Notes: generated by a model not told the origin, from the sequence alone. Shown: positions 24,685 to 34,272, counted from the first letter of the stretch. The stretch: 41,184 bases of DNA from Flavobacteriales bacterium (GCA_020435335.1 JAGQZT010000085.1:1-41184); one strand, 5' to 3'. Numbers and translations are program-made.

Positions 24685-26409
24685 TTAATTAACTGCTGAT
24701 TGGAAGTCTGCATTATCCCAGTACTTGATAAATTCAACATCACCTTTCGCTTTCGCTTTGAAGCCGGCATCTTTAGAAGTTGCTGATTTCAGGTTGTTGA
24801 TCATCATGTCGTTGTCACCGCCTCTCGCAGCAGCAACAGCTTTTAAGTAGTAAGAAACTGCTTCATCTTTATCATCGCCACCGTCGATCATCGCTCCGAC
24901 AGAGTTGTTTCCGTTCATCACGTTTGCTAAAGCTGCATTGAACGAATTCACACCGGAATAGTTAGAAACGGCATCAGCGTAATCACCCTGAATGATGTTG
25001 ATGATTCCTTTGTTCTGAGCAACTTCTGGTCCTGCACCGGATGCATTGTTGTAATACTCCATAGCACCGTTCAGGTTACCGTTCAATCTTTCACAAACAC
25101 CTAAGTTGTTTTGAACAACAGGGTTGTTGGCAGAGATACCGTTTGCTTTTTCGAACTGAGCTTTTGCTTCGCTCAATTTATTTTGCATCAGATAAACATA
25201 CCCTACATTGTTAGCACCTCTCCAGTCAGAAGCGTGAATAGACTCACAGCTTTTGTAGATGGATTCTTTTTTCGCTAAATCATCGTATAAAGTAGCTGCA
25301 TACAACATTTGCTCAACATCCAATGAATCAATTTTCGTATCAACCAACGCTTTGATCTCATCGTCAGTTAAGTTATTGTGCTTCATAACCACGTTACATT
25401 GAGCTCTTCTTAATTCAGGAAGTACTTTTTTCGCCACTTCAGTGTAAGTAGCTGCTAAGTTTTTAATCTCTTTTTCTCTGGTCTCACCATCCTGGTAAGT
25501 TTCAAGAACACGGATGATCAATTCCTTATCATTGATATCTGAAGCTTGCATTAACGTTTTGAAACCAGCCCAGTCTTCACCTTTACCGGTTGCAGAGGTG
25601 TACTCTCCTTCCGGCACAGCAACCTTAGAACCTTTCAGGATTCCCTGAACGGCTTTAGCTCCTGATTCAGCTCTTTCATTCGCCAGGTTTTCGTTTTTAC
25701 TTAACTCACCTTCAGGAGAAGCGTAAGCGCTAACTTGTAAAGCATTGAATTCCATTTTCACATCGTCTTTCCATGCTTTCAGTTTGGCTTTCAGATCTTT
25801 AATGTCTTTATCTGTTAATTCGCTACCTCTTACGTTAGATTGGTTAACCAGGTAGTGAATCTCCACCATGTTGTCTTCCATGGTGAATTTTTGGAATTTA
25901 TCGGCACCGATAATTCCTTTGTCGGAGCTCATCACCAATTTGGAAGTGATCATGGTTCCGTCAGCTACTTTCTTCGGATCAAGATCTTTGGTTTTTCCTT
26001 TGAACTCACCGGATACTCTTAATTCTACGGTAGCTGTTTCCATTCCTGCTTTGTAAGGAATGACAGCACTATGAGAGAAGCTTCCTCCTTTTTCGTAAGC
26101 AATGGTTGATCCTTCTGCTTCAGAGTCTTCTCCTTTTAATTTTAATACGTCAAAATTTTCTGAATTTTCACCGTAAACGATTACCGGAGTAACTGTTGCG
26201 GATACTTTTTTGTGAAAATATTTTTCAGGGAAACTACCTGATAAAGATATTGCAATGCTGTCTCCATGCATTTCCACCGGATTAGGAGTAAGTTCATAGT
26301 TGACCTCTCCCTGTCTTTTCACCATTTTGTTCAATGGGTTACAAGCAATGAATGCTGTGGCTGTAACAACAGCCATAGCAGTTAATTTCATGTTTTGATT
26401 TTTCATCAT
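24685..26409 (-). CDS. OmpA-like/TPR outer-membrane lipoprotein
   Basis: 574 aa. The lipoprotein signal has lipobox FIAC (Cys23; starts at Met1, 2 or 7 are all possible). It has an N-terminal beta-rich region, then an OmpA-like segment around residues 225-260 (VSAYASPEGELSKNENLANE, then RAESGAKAV), then TPR-like repeats around 390-500 (GANNVGYVYLMQNKLSEAKA). Proteins of this type probably anchor at the outer membrane and bind peptidoglycan. Base use is more AT-rich with frequent Lys/Ala codons, as in highly expressed genes. A terminator follows. TATCATTG at 26468-26461 is a near-match -7 box. Confidence 0.8.
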   Translation of the reverse strand: MMKNQNMKLTAMAVVTATAFIACNPLNKMVKRQGEVNYELTPNPVEMHGDSIAISLSGSFPEKYFHKKVSATVTPVIVYGENSENFDVLKLKGEDSEAEGSTIAYEKGGSFSHSAVIPYKAGMETATVELRVSGEFKGKTKDLDPKKVADGTMITSKLVMSSDKGIIGADKFQKFTMEDNMVEIHYLVNQSNVRGSELTDKDIKDLKAKLKAWKDDVKMEFNALQVSAYASPEGELSKNENLANERAESGAKAVQGILKGSKVAVPEGEYTSATGKGEDWAGFKTLMQASDINDKELIIRVLETYQDGETREKEIKNLAATYTEVAKKVLPELRRAQCNVVMKHNNLTDDEIKALVDTKIDSLDVEQMLYAATLYDDLAKKESIYKSCESIHASDWRGANNVGYVYLMQNKLSEAKAQFEKANGISANNPVVQNNLGVCERLNGNLNGAMEYYNNASGAGPEVAQNKGIINIIQGDYADAVSNYSGVNSFNAALANVMNGNNSVGAMIDGGDDKDEAVSYYLKAVAAARGGDNDMMINNLKSATSKDAGFKAKAKGDVEFIKYWDNADFQSAVN

Positions 26410-26460
26410 TTCTGAGATTATTCTATTAAAAGCTAATTAATTAGTTAATTTTTCCAACTG

Positions 26461-26468
26461 CAATGATA
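26461..26468 (-). promoter_or_regulatory. Possible -7 box, OmpA/TPR lipoprotein gene
   Basis: Minus-strand TATCATTG differs from TAnnTTTG at one position, 52 bases before the ATG at 26409. Confidence 0.3.
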
Positions 26469-26520
26469 GTTAATACTTTTTACATTTAAAAAACTATTTT
26501 AAGATTATCTGGCCGATTTC

Positions 26521-27009
26521 TCATATTTTTTTTACTTCCAGGGAATCGCTACAGGCCGTTAATAGCTCACGAATGGATTTGTTGAGACCGGGATGGATGA
26601 AATCAGGAAGAATCTCATGAAGCGGGTACAACACAAAGTTCCGGTGGTGCAGGTAAGGGTGCGGAATTTTAAGGTCCGGCTCATCGATCCGGCAATCTTC
26701 GTAGAACAAAATATCCAGATCGATTACCCTGCTCCCCCATTTTTCTCCTTCCATCCTAATCCGGCCCATCTCTTCTTCAATAGCCATGCAGGCATCGAGT
26801 ACTTGCCGGGCAGTTAATGTTGTGCTTACTGCGACTACCTGATTCAGGTAATCCGGTTGATCCTCAACCCCCCAGGCTTTGGTTACATACCTGCCTGACC
26901 GGAGCACCGTCGATCCGATCCGGTTACCGATCTGCCGGACCGCCTGATCCAGCATGAGCTCTACATCTCCCAGGTTTGCACCCAGTGCTATAACAACTTG
27001 ACTAGCCAT
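26521..27009 (-). CDS. folK: 2-amino-4-hydroxy-6-hydroxymethyldihydropteridine pyrophosphokinase
   Basis: 162 aa, standard length. It has HPPK motifs SLGAN-like ALGANLGD (8-15), GVEDQPDYLN (48-57) and WGSRVIDLDILFY (91-103), with the two Mg-binding Asp at 97 and 99. It makes 6-hydroxymethyldihydropterin diphosphate in folate synthesis. It is divergent from sppA; no clear promoter is seen for folK. No other folate genes are nearby. Confidence 0.96.
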   Translation of the reverse strand: MASQVVIALGANLGDVELMLDQAVRQIGNRIGSTVLRSGRYVTKAWGVEDQPDYLNQVVAVSTTLTARQVLDACMAIEEEMGRIRMEGEKWGSRVIDLDILFYEDCRIDEPDLKIPHPYLHHRNFVLYPLHEILPDFIHPGLNKSIRELLTACSDSLEVKKI

Positions 27010-27075
27010 TATCTCCGCTTATCCATTTTTGCAACCATTCCTGTATTAACTGGATCGAGAATACAAACGTCCGGC

Positions 27076-27083
27076 TACCTTTG
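27076..27083 (+). promoter_or_regulatory. -7 box of the sppA promoter
   Basis: TACCTTTG is an exact TAnnTTTG match, 29 bases before the ATG at 27113. No exact -33 TTTG. Confidence 0.6.
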
Positions 27084-27112
27084 TCGAACAAACTTAATTA
27101 AATCCAATTGCA

Positions 27113-28924
27113 ATGAAACAATTCTTCAAATTTATGTTTGCCAGTATGCTGGGTACCTTTATTACCATCATGCTGGCCAGTATTCTTTCCATGGTCATCT
27201 TTTTCGGCATGATCGGATCCATCATCTCCTCTTCCGATGAAATGTCCTCAGGAAAAAAGGTGAAGGTAGAACCCAATTCGGTTTTACACATCAAACTGGA
27301 TTATCCGATTCAAGATCGCAAATCCGATAATCCGTTCGAGAATTTCGACTTCAACACTTTTCAGGGAAAGGAAAGCATGGGATTGTCTAACATCATAAAC
27401 ACCCTCAAACATGCGAAAGAGGACGACCGGATCAAAGGCATCTACCTCGATCTTTCTACCATTCAAACCGGCATGGCCAGTCTGGAAGAAATCCGTAATG
27501 CCCTGCTCGACTTTAAAAGCTCCGGAAAATGGATCATCAGTTATTCCGAATTATACACTCAGGGCACCTACTACATTGCTTCGGTTTCCGATAAAGTTTA
27601 CCTGAACCCTGCCGGAATGGTTGAACACCGTGGATTGGCTTCCGAATTGATGTTCTTTAAGAAAGCACTCGAAAAACTGGATGTTGAAATGCAGATTATC
27701 CGACACGGTAAATTTAAAAGCGCCGTAGAACCTTTCATGCTGGAGAAAATGAGTGATGCCAACCGGGAGCAATACCAACTGATCCTGAACACGGCCTGGA
27801 ACAGCATTATGGGAAAAGTGGCAAAAAGCCGTAACCTCAGCATGGAAAAACTGAATGAACTGGCCGACAACATGACCATTCAGGATGCAAAGATTGCTCA
27901 AACCGAAGGCCTTGTTGATGAATTATTCTATAAAGACCAGGTATTGGCAGACTTGAGAAAAAGATTGGGTGAGGAAGAAGACGACGACATCAATTCCATT
28001 ACATTGGGTAAATACAGAAAATCCACCCTCAAATCAAAGAAAGAACATAAAAAAGAAGAAAAATCCAAAAACCAGATCGCTGTGATTTATGCCAGCGGAA
28101 GCATCGAAAGCGGTGAAAGCAAAAATGATGTTATGGGTTCGGAAACCATCTCTCAGGCTATCCGTGAAGCTCGTCTGGACGACAACATCAAAGCCATCGT
28201 ATTGCGTGTTAACTCCCCCGGAGGTAGCGCCCTGGCTTCCGATGTGATGTGGAGAGAAGTGGTACTTGCCAAAGAAGTGAAACCGGTGATCGTGTCCATG
28301 GGCGACGTAGCTGCCAGTGGAGGTTACTACATTTCCTGTGCCGCTCATAAGATTGTGGCCGATGAAAAAACCATTACCGGTTCCATCGGAGTGTTCGGTG
28401 TTGTGCCAAACGCTCAGGGTCTGATGGAAAACAAGCTCGGAATTACCCTCGACCGGGTAAAAACAAACAAGCATGCCGACATCATGACCGTTTTTAAACC
28501 CCTTTCCGGTGAAGAACGCGACATCATTCAGATGGGTGTTGAAAAAATCTACGACGACTTCATTTCCAAAGTGGCTGAAGGAAGAGGTATGACCAAAGAA
28601 CAGGTAGACAGTATCGGACAAGGAAGAGTATGGATGGGTGCAGATGCCTTGAAAATCGGACTTGTAGATGAAATCGGCGGACTGGAACGGGCTATTGAAA
28701 TTGCCAGTGAGGATGCTAAATTAGGGGATGACTACACCCTTGTAGGCTTCCCGAAACGAAAAGATCCTTTGGCTGAAATTATGATGGAACTTTCAGGTGA
28801 AGCCGAAGCCCGTATCATGACCAAAGTATTGGGTCAGGACTACAAATACTACCAAAAACTCCAAAACATAGGAAACTATTCCGGCGTTATGGCCCGTATG
28901 CCCTTCGACCTGGAAATACACTAA
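27113..28924 (+). CDS. sppA: Signal peptide peptidase SppA, 67K type
   Basis: 603 aa, the double-domain SppA type. The N-terminal membrane anchor is residues 8-38. The catalytic dyad is likely Lys202 (GKFKSAVEPF, as Lys209 of E. coli) and Ser402 (GDVAASGGYYISC). It degrades signal peptides remaining in the inner membrane after secretion. A Lys/Glu-rich linker (about 286-320) joins the two halves. It has its own promoter and is followed by a terminator at 28942-28973. Confidence 0.95.
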   Translation: MKQFFKFMFASMLGTFITIMLASILSMVIFFGMIGSIISSSDEMSSGKKVKVEPNSVLHIKLDYPIQDRKSDNPFENFDFNTFQGKESMGLSNIINTLKHAKEDDRIKGIYLDLSTIQTGMASLEEIRNALLDFKSSGKWIISYSELYTQGTYYIASVSDKVYLNPAGMVEHRGLASELMFFKKALEKLDVEMQIIRHGKFKSAVEPFMLEKMSDANREQYQLILNTAWNSIMGKVAKSRNLSMEKLNELADNMTIQDAKIAQTEGLVDELFYKDQVLADLRKRLGEEEDDDINSITLGKYRKSTLKSKKEHKKEEKSKNQIAVIYASGSIESGESKNDVMGSETISQAIREARLDDNIKAIVLRVNSPGGSALASDVMWREVVLAKEVKPVIVSMGDVAASGGYYISCAAHKIVADEKTITGSIGVFGVVPNAQGLMENKLGITLDRVKTNKHADIMTVFKPLSGEERDIIQMGVEKIYDDFISKVAEGRGMTKEQVDSIGQGRVWMGADALKIGLVDEIGGLERAIEIASEDAKLGDDYTLVGFPKRKDPLAEIMMELSGEAEARIMTKVLGQDYKYYQKLQNIGNYSGVMARMPFDLEIH

Positions 28925-28941
28925 TCAAGATTTGTTTCGTA

Positions 28942-28973
28942 AAAAAACCACGCATGTTGCGTGGTTTTTTTTT
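28942..28973 (+). terminator. Terminator after sppA
   Basis: AAAAAACCACGC / GCGTGGTTTTTT stem with a short ATGTT loop and a T9 tail, 18 bases after the sppA stop. Confidence 0.92.
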
Positions 28974-28998
28974 AGGGTTATGTTTACCTTAGCCATCC

Positions 28999-29700
28999 AT
29001 GAAATTGTTTTACACACCCGATATTTCCAATACCTCCACCTATTCATTGAATGAAGAGGAATCGAAGCACGCTATACGCGTACTGCGACTAAAAACCGGC
29101 GACACCATCACCCTGATCGACGGTAAAGGCCACTTTTACGAGGCTCGCATCACCGATGATCATCCCAAAAAATGTGTCGTGGAAATTCTGGAGCAAAAAA
29201 CAGAATCCGTTTCAAAACCCCTCATTCACATTGCCATTGCTCCGACAAAAAACAACGACCGGCTGGAATGGTTTACGGAAAAAGTAACGGAAATCGGAGT
29301 AACGGAAATAACCCCGCTCATTTGCGAACACTCCGAACGGAAAGCCATCAAAACAGACCGGCTGGAAAAGAAAGCCATTGCCGCCATGAAGCAATCACTT
29401 AAAGCCACTTTGCCTGTGATTCACGAAGCCACTTCCTTTCGTGAACTCGTTACCAGAACTTTTCTTGGCGCTAAATTCATTGCACATTGTTACCCTCAAA
29501 ACCAAAAACATCTAAAAGAGGCCTATCAGAAAGGCGAAAATGCATTGATTTTAATCGGTCCCGAAGGCGATTTCAGCGAACAGGAAATTAAACTGGCTTT
29601 AGCGCACGGATTCCAACCGGTAACTTTCGGCGAGAGTCGATTACGAACAGAAACTGCCGGGCTGGTTGCCTGCCACATCATAAACTTACTCCATGAATAA
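28999..29700 (+). CDS. rsmE: 16S rRNA m3U1498 methyltransferase RsmE
   Basis: 233 aa SPOUT enzyme. Motifs are KHAIRVLRLKTGD, LIGPEGDFSEQEI and FGESRLRTETAGL, all RsmE hallmarks. It methylates U1498 of 16S rRNA (E. coli numbering). The ATG follows the sppA terminator by 25 bases. TACCTTAG at 28985 is a one-mismatch -7 box, giving a very short leader. The gene overlaps the DUF4159 gene by 8 bases. Confidence 0.95.
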   Translation: MKLFYTPDISNTSTYSLNEEESKHAIRVLRLKTGDTITLIDGKGHFYEARITDDHPKKCVVEILEQKTESVSKPLIHIAIAPTKNNDRLEWFTEKVTEIGVTEITPLICEHSERKAIKTDRLEKKAIAAMKQSLKATLPVIHEATSFRELVTRTFLGAKFIAHCYPQNQKHLKEAYQKGENALILIGPEGDFSEQEIKLALAHGFQPVTFGESRLRTETAGLVACHIINLLHE

Positions 29701-30352
29701 ATTACTTGCCATCCTATTCATCTGCTGCTGTTCGGTTTTGGCTACCGCTCAAAACCCGGGCTATCAACTGGCCGTTGTTCAATACAATGGTGGTGGCGAC
29801 TGGTATGCCAACCTGGAGACCTCTTTACCTAACCTCATTGAGTTCTGCAACAAAAACCTGAACACCAACATCAATCCCGAACAAGCCATCGTGGAAGTGG
29901 GCAGCCCTGACATCTTCAACTACCCGCTGCTTCACCTGACGGGCCATGGCAATGTGATCTTCAATACCCAGGAAGCCGAAAACCTGAGAAACTACCTCAT
30001 TGCAGGCGGATTTCTGCACATTTCCGATAACTACGGGATCGACAAGTTCATCCGTCCGCAAATGAAACTGGTTTTTCCCGAAGCCGAATTCGTAGAAATT
30101 CCATTGACACATCCCATTTACCACCAGAAATACAACTTCAACAACGGGTTACCTAAAATTCACGAACACGACAATAAAAGCCCTCAGGGATTCGGTATCT
30201 TTTATGAAGGCCGGCTGGTTTGTTTCTACGACTTCGAATGCGACCTGGGTGATGGCTGGGAAGATGCGGAAGTGCATAATGACAGTGAAGAAAAAAGAAA
30301 GCAAGCCCTGCAAATGGGAGCCAACATCATTCAGTTTGCGTTTACGCAGTAA
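29693..30352 (+). CDS. Secreted DUF4159 protein
   Basis: 219 aa. It has a signal peptide (about 1-19, SVLATAQ). The mature part has the DUF4159 features: VVQYNGGGDWYANLETSLPN, LLHLTGHGNVIF, GGFLHISDNYG and DLGDGWEDAEVHND. The fold resembles a glutamine-amidotransferase-like domain, but no catalytic Cys is visible and function is unknown. The 8-base overlap with rsmE implies one transcript. Confidence 0.85.
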   Translation: MNKLLAILFICCCSVLATAQNPGYQLAVVQYNGGGDWYANLETSLPNLIEFCNKNLNTNINPEQAIVEVGSPDIFNYPLLHLTGHGNVIFNTQEAENLRNYLIAGGFLHISDNYGIDKFIRPQMKLVFPEAEFVEIPLTHPIYHQKYNFNNGLPKIHEHDNKSPQGFGIFYEGRLVCFYDFECDLGDGWEDAEVHNDSEEKRKQALQMGANIIQFAFTQ

Positions 30353-30360
30353 GTTAACAA

Positions 30361-30455
30361 TTGGAGGTTAGATGTTAGAGATAAGACGTTAGATGCCGGA
30401 CAAAGGGTATCAAGATTGCAGCTAACCAACTGAATAACTATCCAACTAAACAACA
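30361..30455. repeat. Low-complexity non-coding tract
   Basis: GTTAGATGTTAGAGATAAGA-like TTAGA repeats (30367-30393) are followed about 35 bases later by CTAACCAACTGAATAACTAT and CAACTAAACAAC. It looks like decayed short-period repeats filling the gap between the DUF4159 and methyltransferase genes; no promoter or terminator is recognised. Confidence 0.5.
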
Positions 30456-30465
30456 TTTCGCATTG

Positions 30466-31641
30466 ATGAACGAAGCCACATTCATACAGCAGAACAGGGA
30501 TAAAAAGCTATCTGAAGTTGCCCTTTTATTGAGCAAGCATCCGGAATTGGATAAGGACTTCATCATCAACCAGATCAACGGCCTGCAGAAAGCCCGAACC
30601 AAACTCCCCGAATTTTACCGAAATCCGGAAATCATTTACCCTGCAACCATTTCCATGGAGCAGTGTTCTTCCGAAGCTACGGCTGTATTCAAAAGCGAAC
30701 TCTTCGAACCGGGAAGCTTGATTGATCTGACCGGTGGATTTGGAATCGACAGCTATTATTTCTCAAAAAAAATGAATCGGGTTACCTACCTCGAACCCAA
30801 CAATGCACTTTTCACTATTGTTCAACAAAACTTCACAAGACTAAACACCCCAAACACAACACTGATCAACGACAACTGCGAAAACTTTATAGAAAACAAT
30901 AAGCAGCTTTTTGATGTAGCCTACATCGATCCCAGCCGGAGAAATGAGCAACAAAAAGTATTTTTGTTGTCCGACTGCATTCCCCATATCGTCGATCTGC
31001 AATCGGCCATTTTTAAGATCGCTGCGAAGATCCTGGTAAAAACCTCTCCGATGATGGACATCAAACAGAGCCTGAAAGAATTGGGCTCGGTGACCAAAGT
31101 CTGGGTGGTTTCTCTGAACAACGAATGTAAGGAAGTGCTTTACCTGCTGGAAGAAAAAGGAAGTAATCAACCCGAGATCAATACGGTAAACATAATTCAC
31201 CCCTCGAGAGAAGCTCGGGTTGAGTTACAAGAATACCTGTTTGATTTTAACGCGGAAGAAAACAGCCCTGTGGAATTTAGCAATCCCTTGAACTACCTGT
31301 ACGAACCGAATGCCTCCATTTTAAAAGCTGGAGCCTTCAAGTCGCTTTGCCATCCTTTCGGGTTGAAGAAACTGGCTCCCCATACCCATTTATATACCTC
31401 TTACGGTCTGGCCGACCAGTTTCCCGGAAGGGCTTTCCAGGTGATTGATCTGTTCCCTTATTCGGCCAAAGCCCTCAAAAAACCGGGCATTACACAGGCC
31501 AATGTTAGCTGCCGGAACTTTGTAGCCAATGTAAATGACGTGAAGAAGAAACTGAAAATCCGGGACGGTGGCGAACACTACCTCTTTGCATGCAGAGATC
31601 AGCAAGATAACCCTATCGTGATACTTTGCGTAAAAGTATGA
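30466..31641 (+). CDS. THUMP-like class I methyltransferase
   Basis: 391 aa from ATG 30466; an in-frame TTG sits directly before it. SAM motif I (LIDLTGGFGIDSYYFS, about residues 89-104) and the motif-IV-like VAYIDPSRR mark a Rossmann methyltransferase, and the C-terminal part resembles the THUMP-like domain found with this family in Bacteroidota. The substrate is probably RNA but is not known. The stop overlaps the next start as ATGA. Confidence 0.8.
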   Translation: MNEATFIQQNRDKKLSEVALLLSKHPELDKDFIINQINGLQKARTKLPEFYRNPEIIYPATISMEQCSSEATAVFKSELFEPGSLIDLTGGFGIDSYYFSKKMNRVTYLEPNNALFTIVQQNFTRLNTPNTTLINDNCENFIENNKQLFDVAYIDPSRRNEQQKVFLLSDCIPHIVDLQSAIFKIAAKILVKTSPMMDIKQSLKELGSVTKVWVVSLNNECKEVLYLLEEKGSNQPEINTVNIIHPSREARVELQEYLFDFNAEENSPVEFSNPLNYLYEPNASILKAGAFKSLCHPFGLKKLAPHTHLYTSYGLADQFPGRAFQVIDLFPYSAKALKKPGITQANVSCRNFVANVNDVKKKLKIRDGGEHYLFACRDQQDNPIVILCVKV

Positions 31642-31940
31642 TATACATTATGGGAGGAGAAGGTCACATAGCTGCGATGATTGCCAGTCTGAAGGCAAAC
31701 AACCGAAGAAAAAAGCGAGGACATTTTGACCGGGAAAATCTGGATACAACCAAACGGGGCAAGCCCATCGAATCGAAAGAATTAACCCCGGAAGCTCGTC
31801 AGGCACTACTGGAGCAGATTCGGATCGATAAAGAGATTGAGAACAAAAAGCGAACATACAAACTCATCCTTTCACTCGTTATCAGCATCGTGATAATCGG
31901 CGCCTCCATACTGCTTATCAAAATCACATTCATCAACTAA
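31638..31940 (+). CDS. Small single-pass membrane protein
   Basis: 100 aa from ATG 31638, which overlaps the stop of the methyltransferase gene (ATGA). Met at 31650 is an alternative start and a TTG at 31626 also opens the frame. The N-terminal ~70 residues are basic and charged (NNRRKKRGHFDREN), followed by a C-terminal transmembrane helix (about 76-98, LSLVISIVIIGASILLIK). No family recognised. Confidence 0.7.
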   Translation: MIYIMGGEGHIAAMIASLKANNRRKKRGHFDRENLDTTKRGKPIESKELTPEARQALLEQIRIDKEIENKKRTYKLILSLVISIVIIGASILLIKITFIN

Positions 31941-32005
31941 CCGCTTTTTCATCACTAATCCTGGTGAATTCGTCAGCTAATTTTCTATTTATACCTTAAA
32001 ACAAC

Positions 32006-32013
32006 TACCTTTA
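32006..32013 (+). promoter_or_regulatory. Possible -7 box of the GNAT-nitrilase gene
   Basis: TACCTTTA differs from TAnnTTTG at the last base, 9 bases before the ATG at 32023 (or 21 before Met5 at 32035). Confidence 0.35.
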
Positions 32014-32022
32014 CAGGGATCA

Positions 32023-33564
32023 ATGACATACATTATGGAAATAGGCGAAATCGAGAATATTGAACTGAAGTTTTTAGAACTGGAAGATTATACCGAACTA
32101 CAAAAAGCGATGGTATCATCATACAGTACCATGCCGGAATCGTACTGGAAAGAACATCACATTCAATCGCTGATCGATAAATTTCCCGAAGGACAGGTCG
32201 TGATTAAGATCAATGGTCAATTAGCCGGTTGTGCGCTTTCTATTATTGTGGACTACGATAGTTTCACAGACAAACATACCTATGCCGAAATTACCGACAA
32301 TTATTCTTTCAATTCCCACTCCGAGACGGGTGATGTCCTTTACGGAATCGATATTTTCATCAAACCCGAATTCCGGGGTTTGCGTTTGGGACGCAGGTTA
32401 TACGACTATCGTAAAGAACTGTGTGAAAAACTGAATCTGAGGGGAATTGCCTTTGGTGGCCGGATTCCGAATTATCACAAATATGCAACAGAATTAACCC
32501 CGAAAGAGTACATTGAAAAAGTAAGGAGAAAGGAAATCCATGATCCTGTACTTAATTTCCAGATTTCGAACGATTTTCACCCTGCAAAAATCCTGAAAGG
32601 CTATCTGGAAGGCGATGAAGCTTCTAACGAATTTGCTGTATTGCTGGAATGGGATAATATTTATTACGAAAAGCCATCGAAAAAAGCGGCAACTAAAAAA
32701 ACCGTTGTCCGCTTAGGCCTCATTCAATGGCAAATGCGCCCCTACAACAACCTGAGCGAACTGATGCAGCAAGCTGAATATTTTGTGGATGCCGTTTCGG
32801 GTTACCGCTCCGACTTTGCCCTTTTTCCTGAGTTTTTCAATGCTCCGTTAATGGCTGAAAACAATCATTTAACAGAGTCGGAAGCCATTCGTGAACTGGC
32901 CAAGCATACCGAAGAAATTGTCAAAAAATTCTCTGAGCTTTCCATTTCATACAACATCAACATCATTACCGGAAGCATGCCACAAGTCCACAACAACAAC
33001 CTGTACAACGTAGGCTACTTGTGTAAACGTGACGGCACCATCGAGAAATATGAAAAATTGCATGTTACTCCCGACGAAGCCAAAGTCTGGGGCATGCAGG
33101 GTGGAAACACGCTTAAGGTATATGATACCGATTGCGGCAAGATCGGGATTCTCATCTGTTATGATTCGGAGTTCCCGGAACTAAGTAGACTGCTAGCCGA
33201 TGAAGGCATGGACATTCTATTTATCCCATTCCTGACAGATACTCAAAACGGTTATTCCAGAGTACGCAATTGTGCTCAGGCCCGAGCCATTGAGAACGAA
33301 TGTTACGTTGCTATTGCAGGAAGTGTGGGCAACTTACCGAACGTTCACAACATGGATATCCAATTTGCACAATCCATGGTATTTACGCCTTGTGATTTTG
33401 CCTTCCCGACAAACGGGATCAAGGCTGAAGCTACTCCGAACACGGAAATGATTCTGATCGCAGATGTGGATATCGATTTGCTAAGGGAATTGAATCAGTT
33501 CGGAAGTGTCAGAAACCTGAAAGACCGAAGAAAAGATTTGTTTGAGCTTACCAAAAAGCACTAG
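32023..33564 (+). CDS. GNAT acetyltransferase-nitrilase fusion protein
   Basis: 513 aa. Residues 1-215 are a GNAT acetyltransferase-like domain (FRGLRLGRRLYDYR at 117-130, the acetyl-CoA-binding loop). Residues 228-513 are a carbon-nitrogen hydrolase with the full Glu-Lys-Cys triad: Glu270 (FPEFF), Lys345 (EKLH) and Cys379 (LICYDSEFPE). The fusion occurs in other bacteria, to my knowledge, but its substrate is unknown. A coupled amide-cleavage and acyl-transfer role is inference. Start: Met1 or Met5. Its stop lies 7 bases from the convergent DUF6973-like gene. Confidence 0.88.
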   Translation: MTYIMEIGEIENIELKFLELEDYTELQKAMVSSYSTMPESYWKEHHIQSLIDKFPEGQVVIKINGQLAGCALSIIVDYDSFTDKHTYAEITDNYSFNSHSETGDVLYGIDIFIKPEFRGLRLGRRLYDYRKELCEKLNLRGIAFGGRIPNYHKYATELTPKEYIEKVRRKEIHDPVLNFQISNDFHPAKILKGYLEGDEASNEFAVLLEWDNIYYEKPSKKAATKKTVVRLGLIQWQMRPYNNLSELMQQAEYFVDAVSGYRSDFALFPEFFNAPLMAENNHLTESEAIRELAKHTEEIVKKFSELSISYNINIITGSMPQVHNNNLYNVGYLCKRDGTIEKYEKLHVTPDEAKVWGMQGGNTLKVYDTDCGKIGILICYDSEFPELSRLLADEGMDILFIPFLTDTQNGYSRVRNCAQARAIENECYVAIAGSVGNLPNVHNMDIQFAQSMVFTPCDFAFPTNGIKAEATPNTEMILIADVDIDLLRELNQFGSVRNLKDRRKDLFELTKKH

Positions 33565-33571
33565 CAGGAAC

Positions 33572-34195
33572 TTATTCCGACACTTCATTACTCCAAACGA
33601 GCACTTTGGAATTTTCCCATTTCCCCTTCCATGCTTCCTCCGGAATGATATTTCCTTCCGCATCCAGAAAATTGCCTTGCGCATCGGTTTTGATCACCTT
33701 GCAATTTCCCCGTTGAACCGCATCAATTACGGCTTGTTCTAATTCGGCCTTCTCATTGGTCATGCCAATGGCCAACCCCATGATGTTATTAAACAGATCC
33801 ATGGTCGAACCGATCTTATCGGGTAAAGCACCCTCTTCATTCCAACGCTTCTTATAATCCCTGTAATTTCCTTTTTCGTGTGCTCTGCCCAAACTTTTAG
33901 CCTTATTCCACCCGATTTCCTGAGACAGGGCAGCCATCCAGTAGGCATGTCGGAACGCATCCACCTGATCGCCGTTCCCGCTACCTTTCAGCACATGATT
34001 TTTCTTGATGGAATCCGTCCTGATCCGCGCTTCCTGACTGATCCGCTGAGCCTTCTTCGCCACGAACGGATGCCAGAATACCCACCATTTTTCGGGACAA
34101 CTTAATTTTTTATACGAAATGGATTTTTCATCCTGGCCGGAAGCCGACAGGGAAAAGGTAAAAATAAGAATCAGAAATAGTGGTTTAATTCTCAT
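33572..34195 (-). CDS. Secreted DUF6973-like protein
   Basis: 207 aa. It has a signal peptide (about 1-20, FSLSASGQ). The central DAFRHAYWMAALSQEIGW, preceded by GSGNGDQ and followed by AHEKGN, is the His-containing core I associate with DUF6973. Function is unknown; the conserved His and Asp suggest an enzyme or metal site. It is convergent with the GNAT-nitrilase gene and divergent from the E2 gene. Confidence 0.65.
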   Translation of the reverse strand: MRIKPLFLILIFTFSLSASGQDEKSISYKKLSCPEKWWVFWHPFVAKKAQRISQEARIRTDSIKKNHVLKGSGNGDQVDAFRHAYWMAALSQEIGWNKAKSLGRAHEKGNYRDYKKRWNEEGALPDKIGSTMDLFNNIMGLAIGMTNEKAELEQAVIDAVQRGNCKVIKTDAQGNFLDAEGNIIPEEAWKGKWENSKVLVWSNEVSE

Positions 34196-34272
34196 AGCCA
34201 GTTACTTACAAAAGTCATTCCAAAGTTGCCAAAATACTTGAATTATTGGTATGAAAAATAGATTTTTTAAGC

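Noticed and set aside
31638..32042. The starts of the small membrane protein and GNAT-nitrilase genes share ATGAYATACATTATGG
   Set aside because: The similarity covers only about 16 bases and the proteins are otherwise unrelated, so chance is the simplest explanation.
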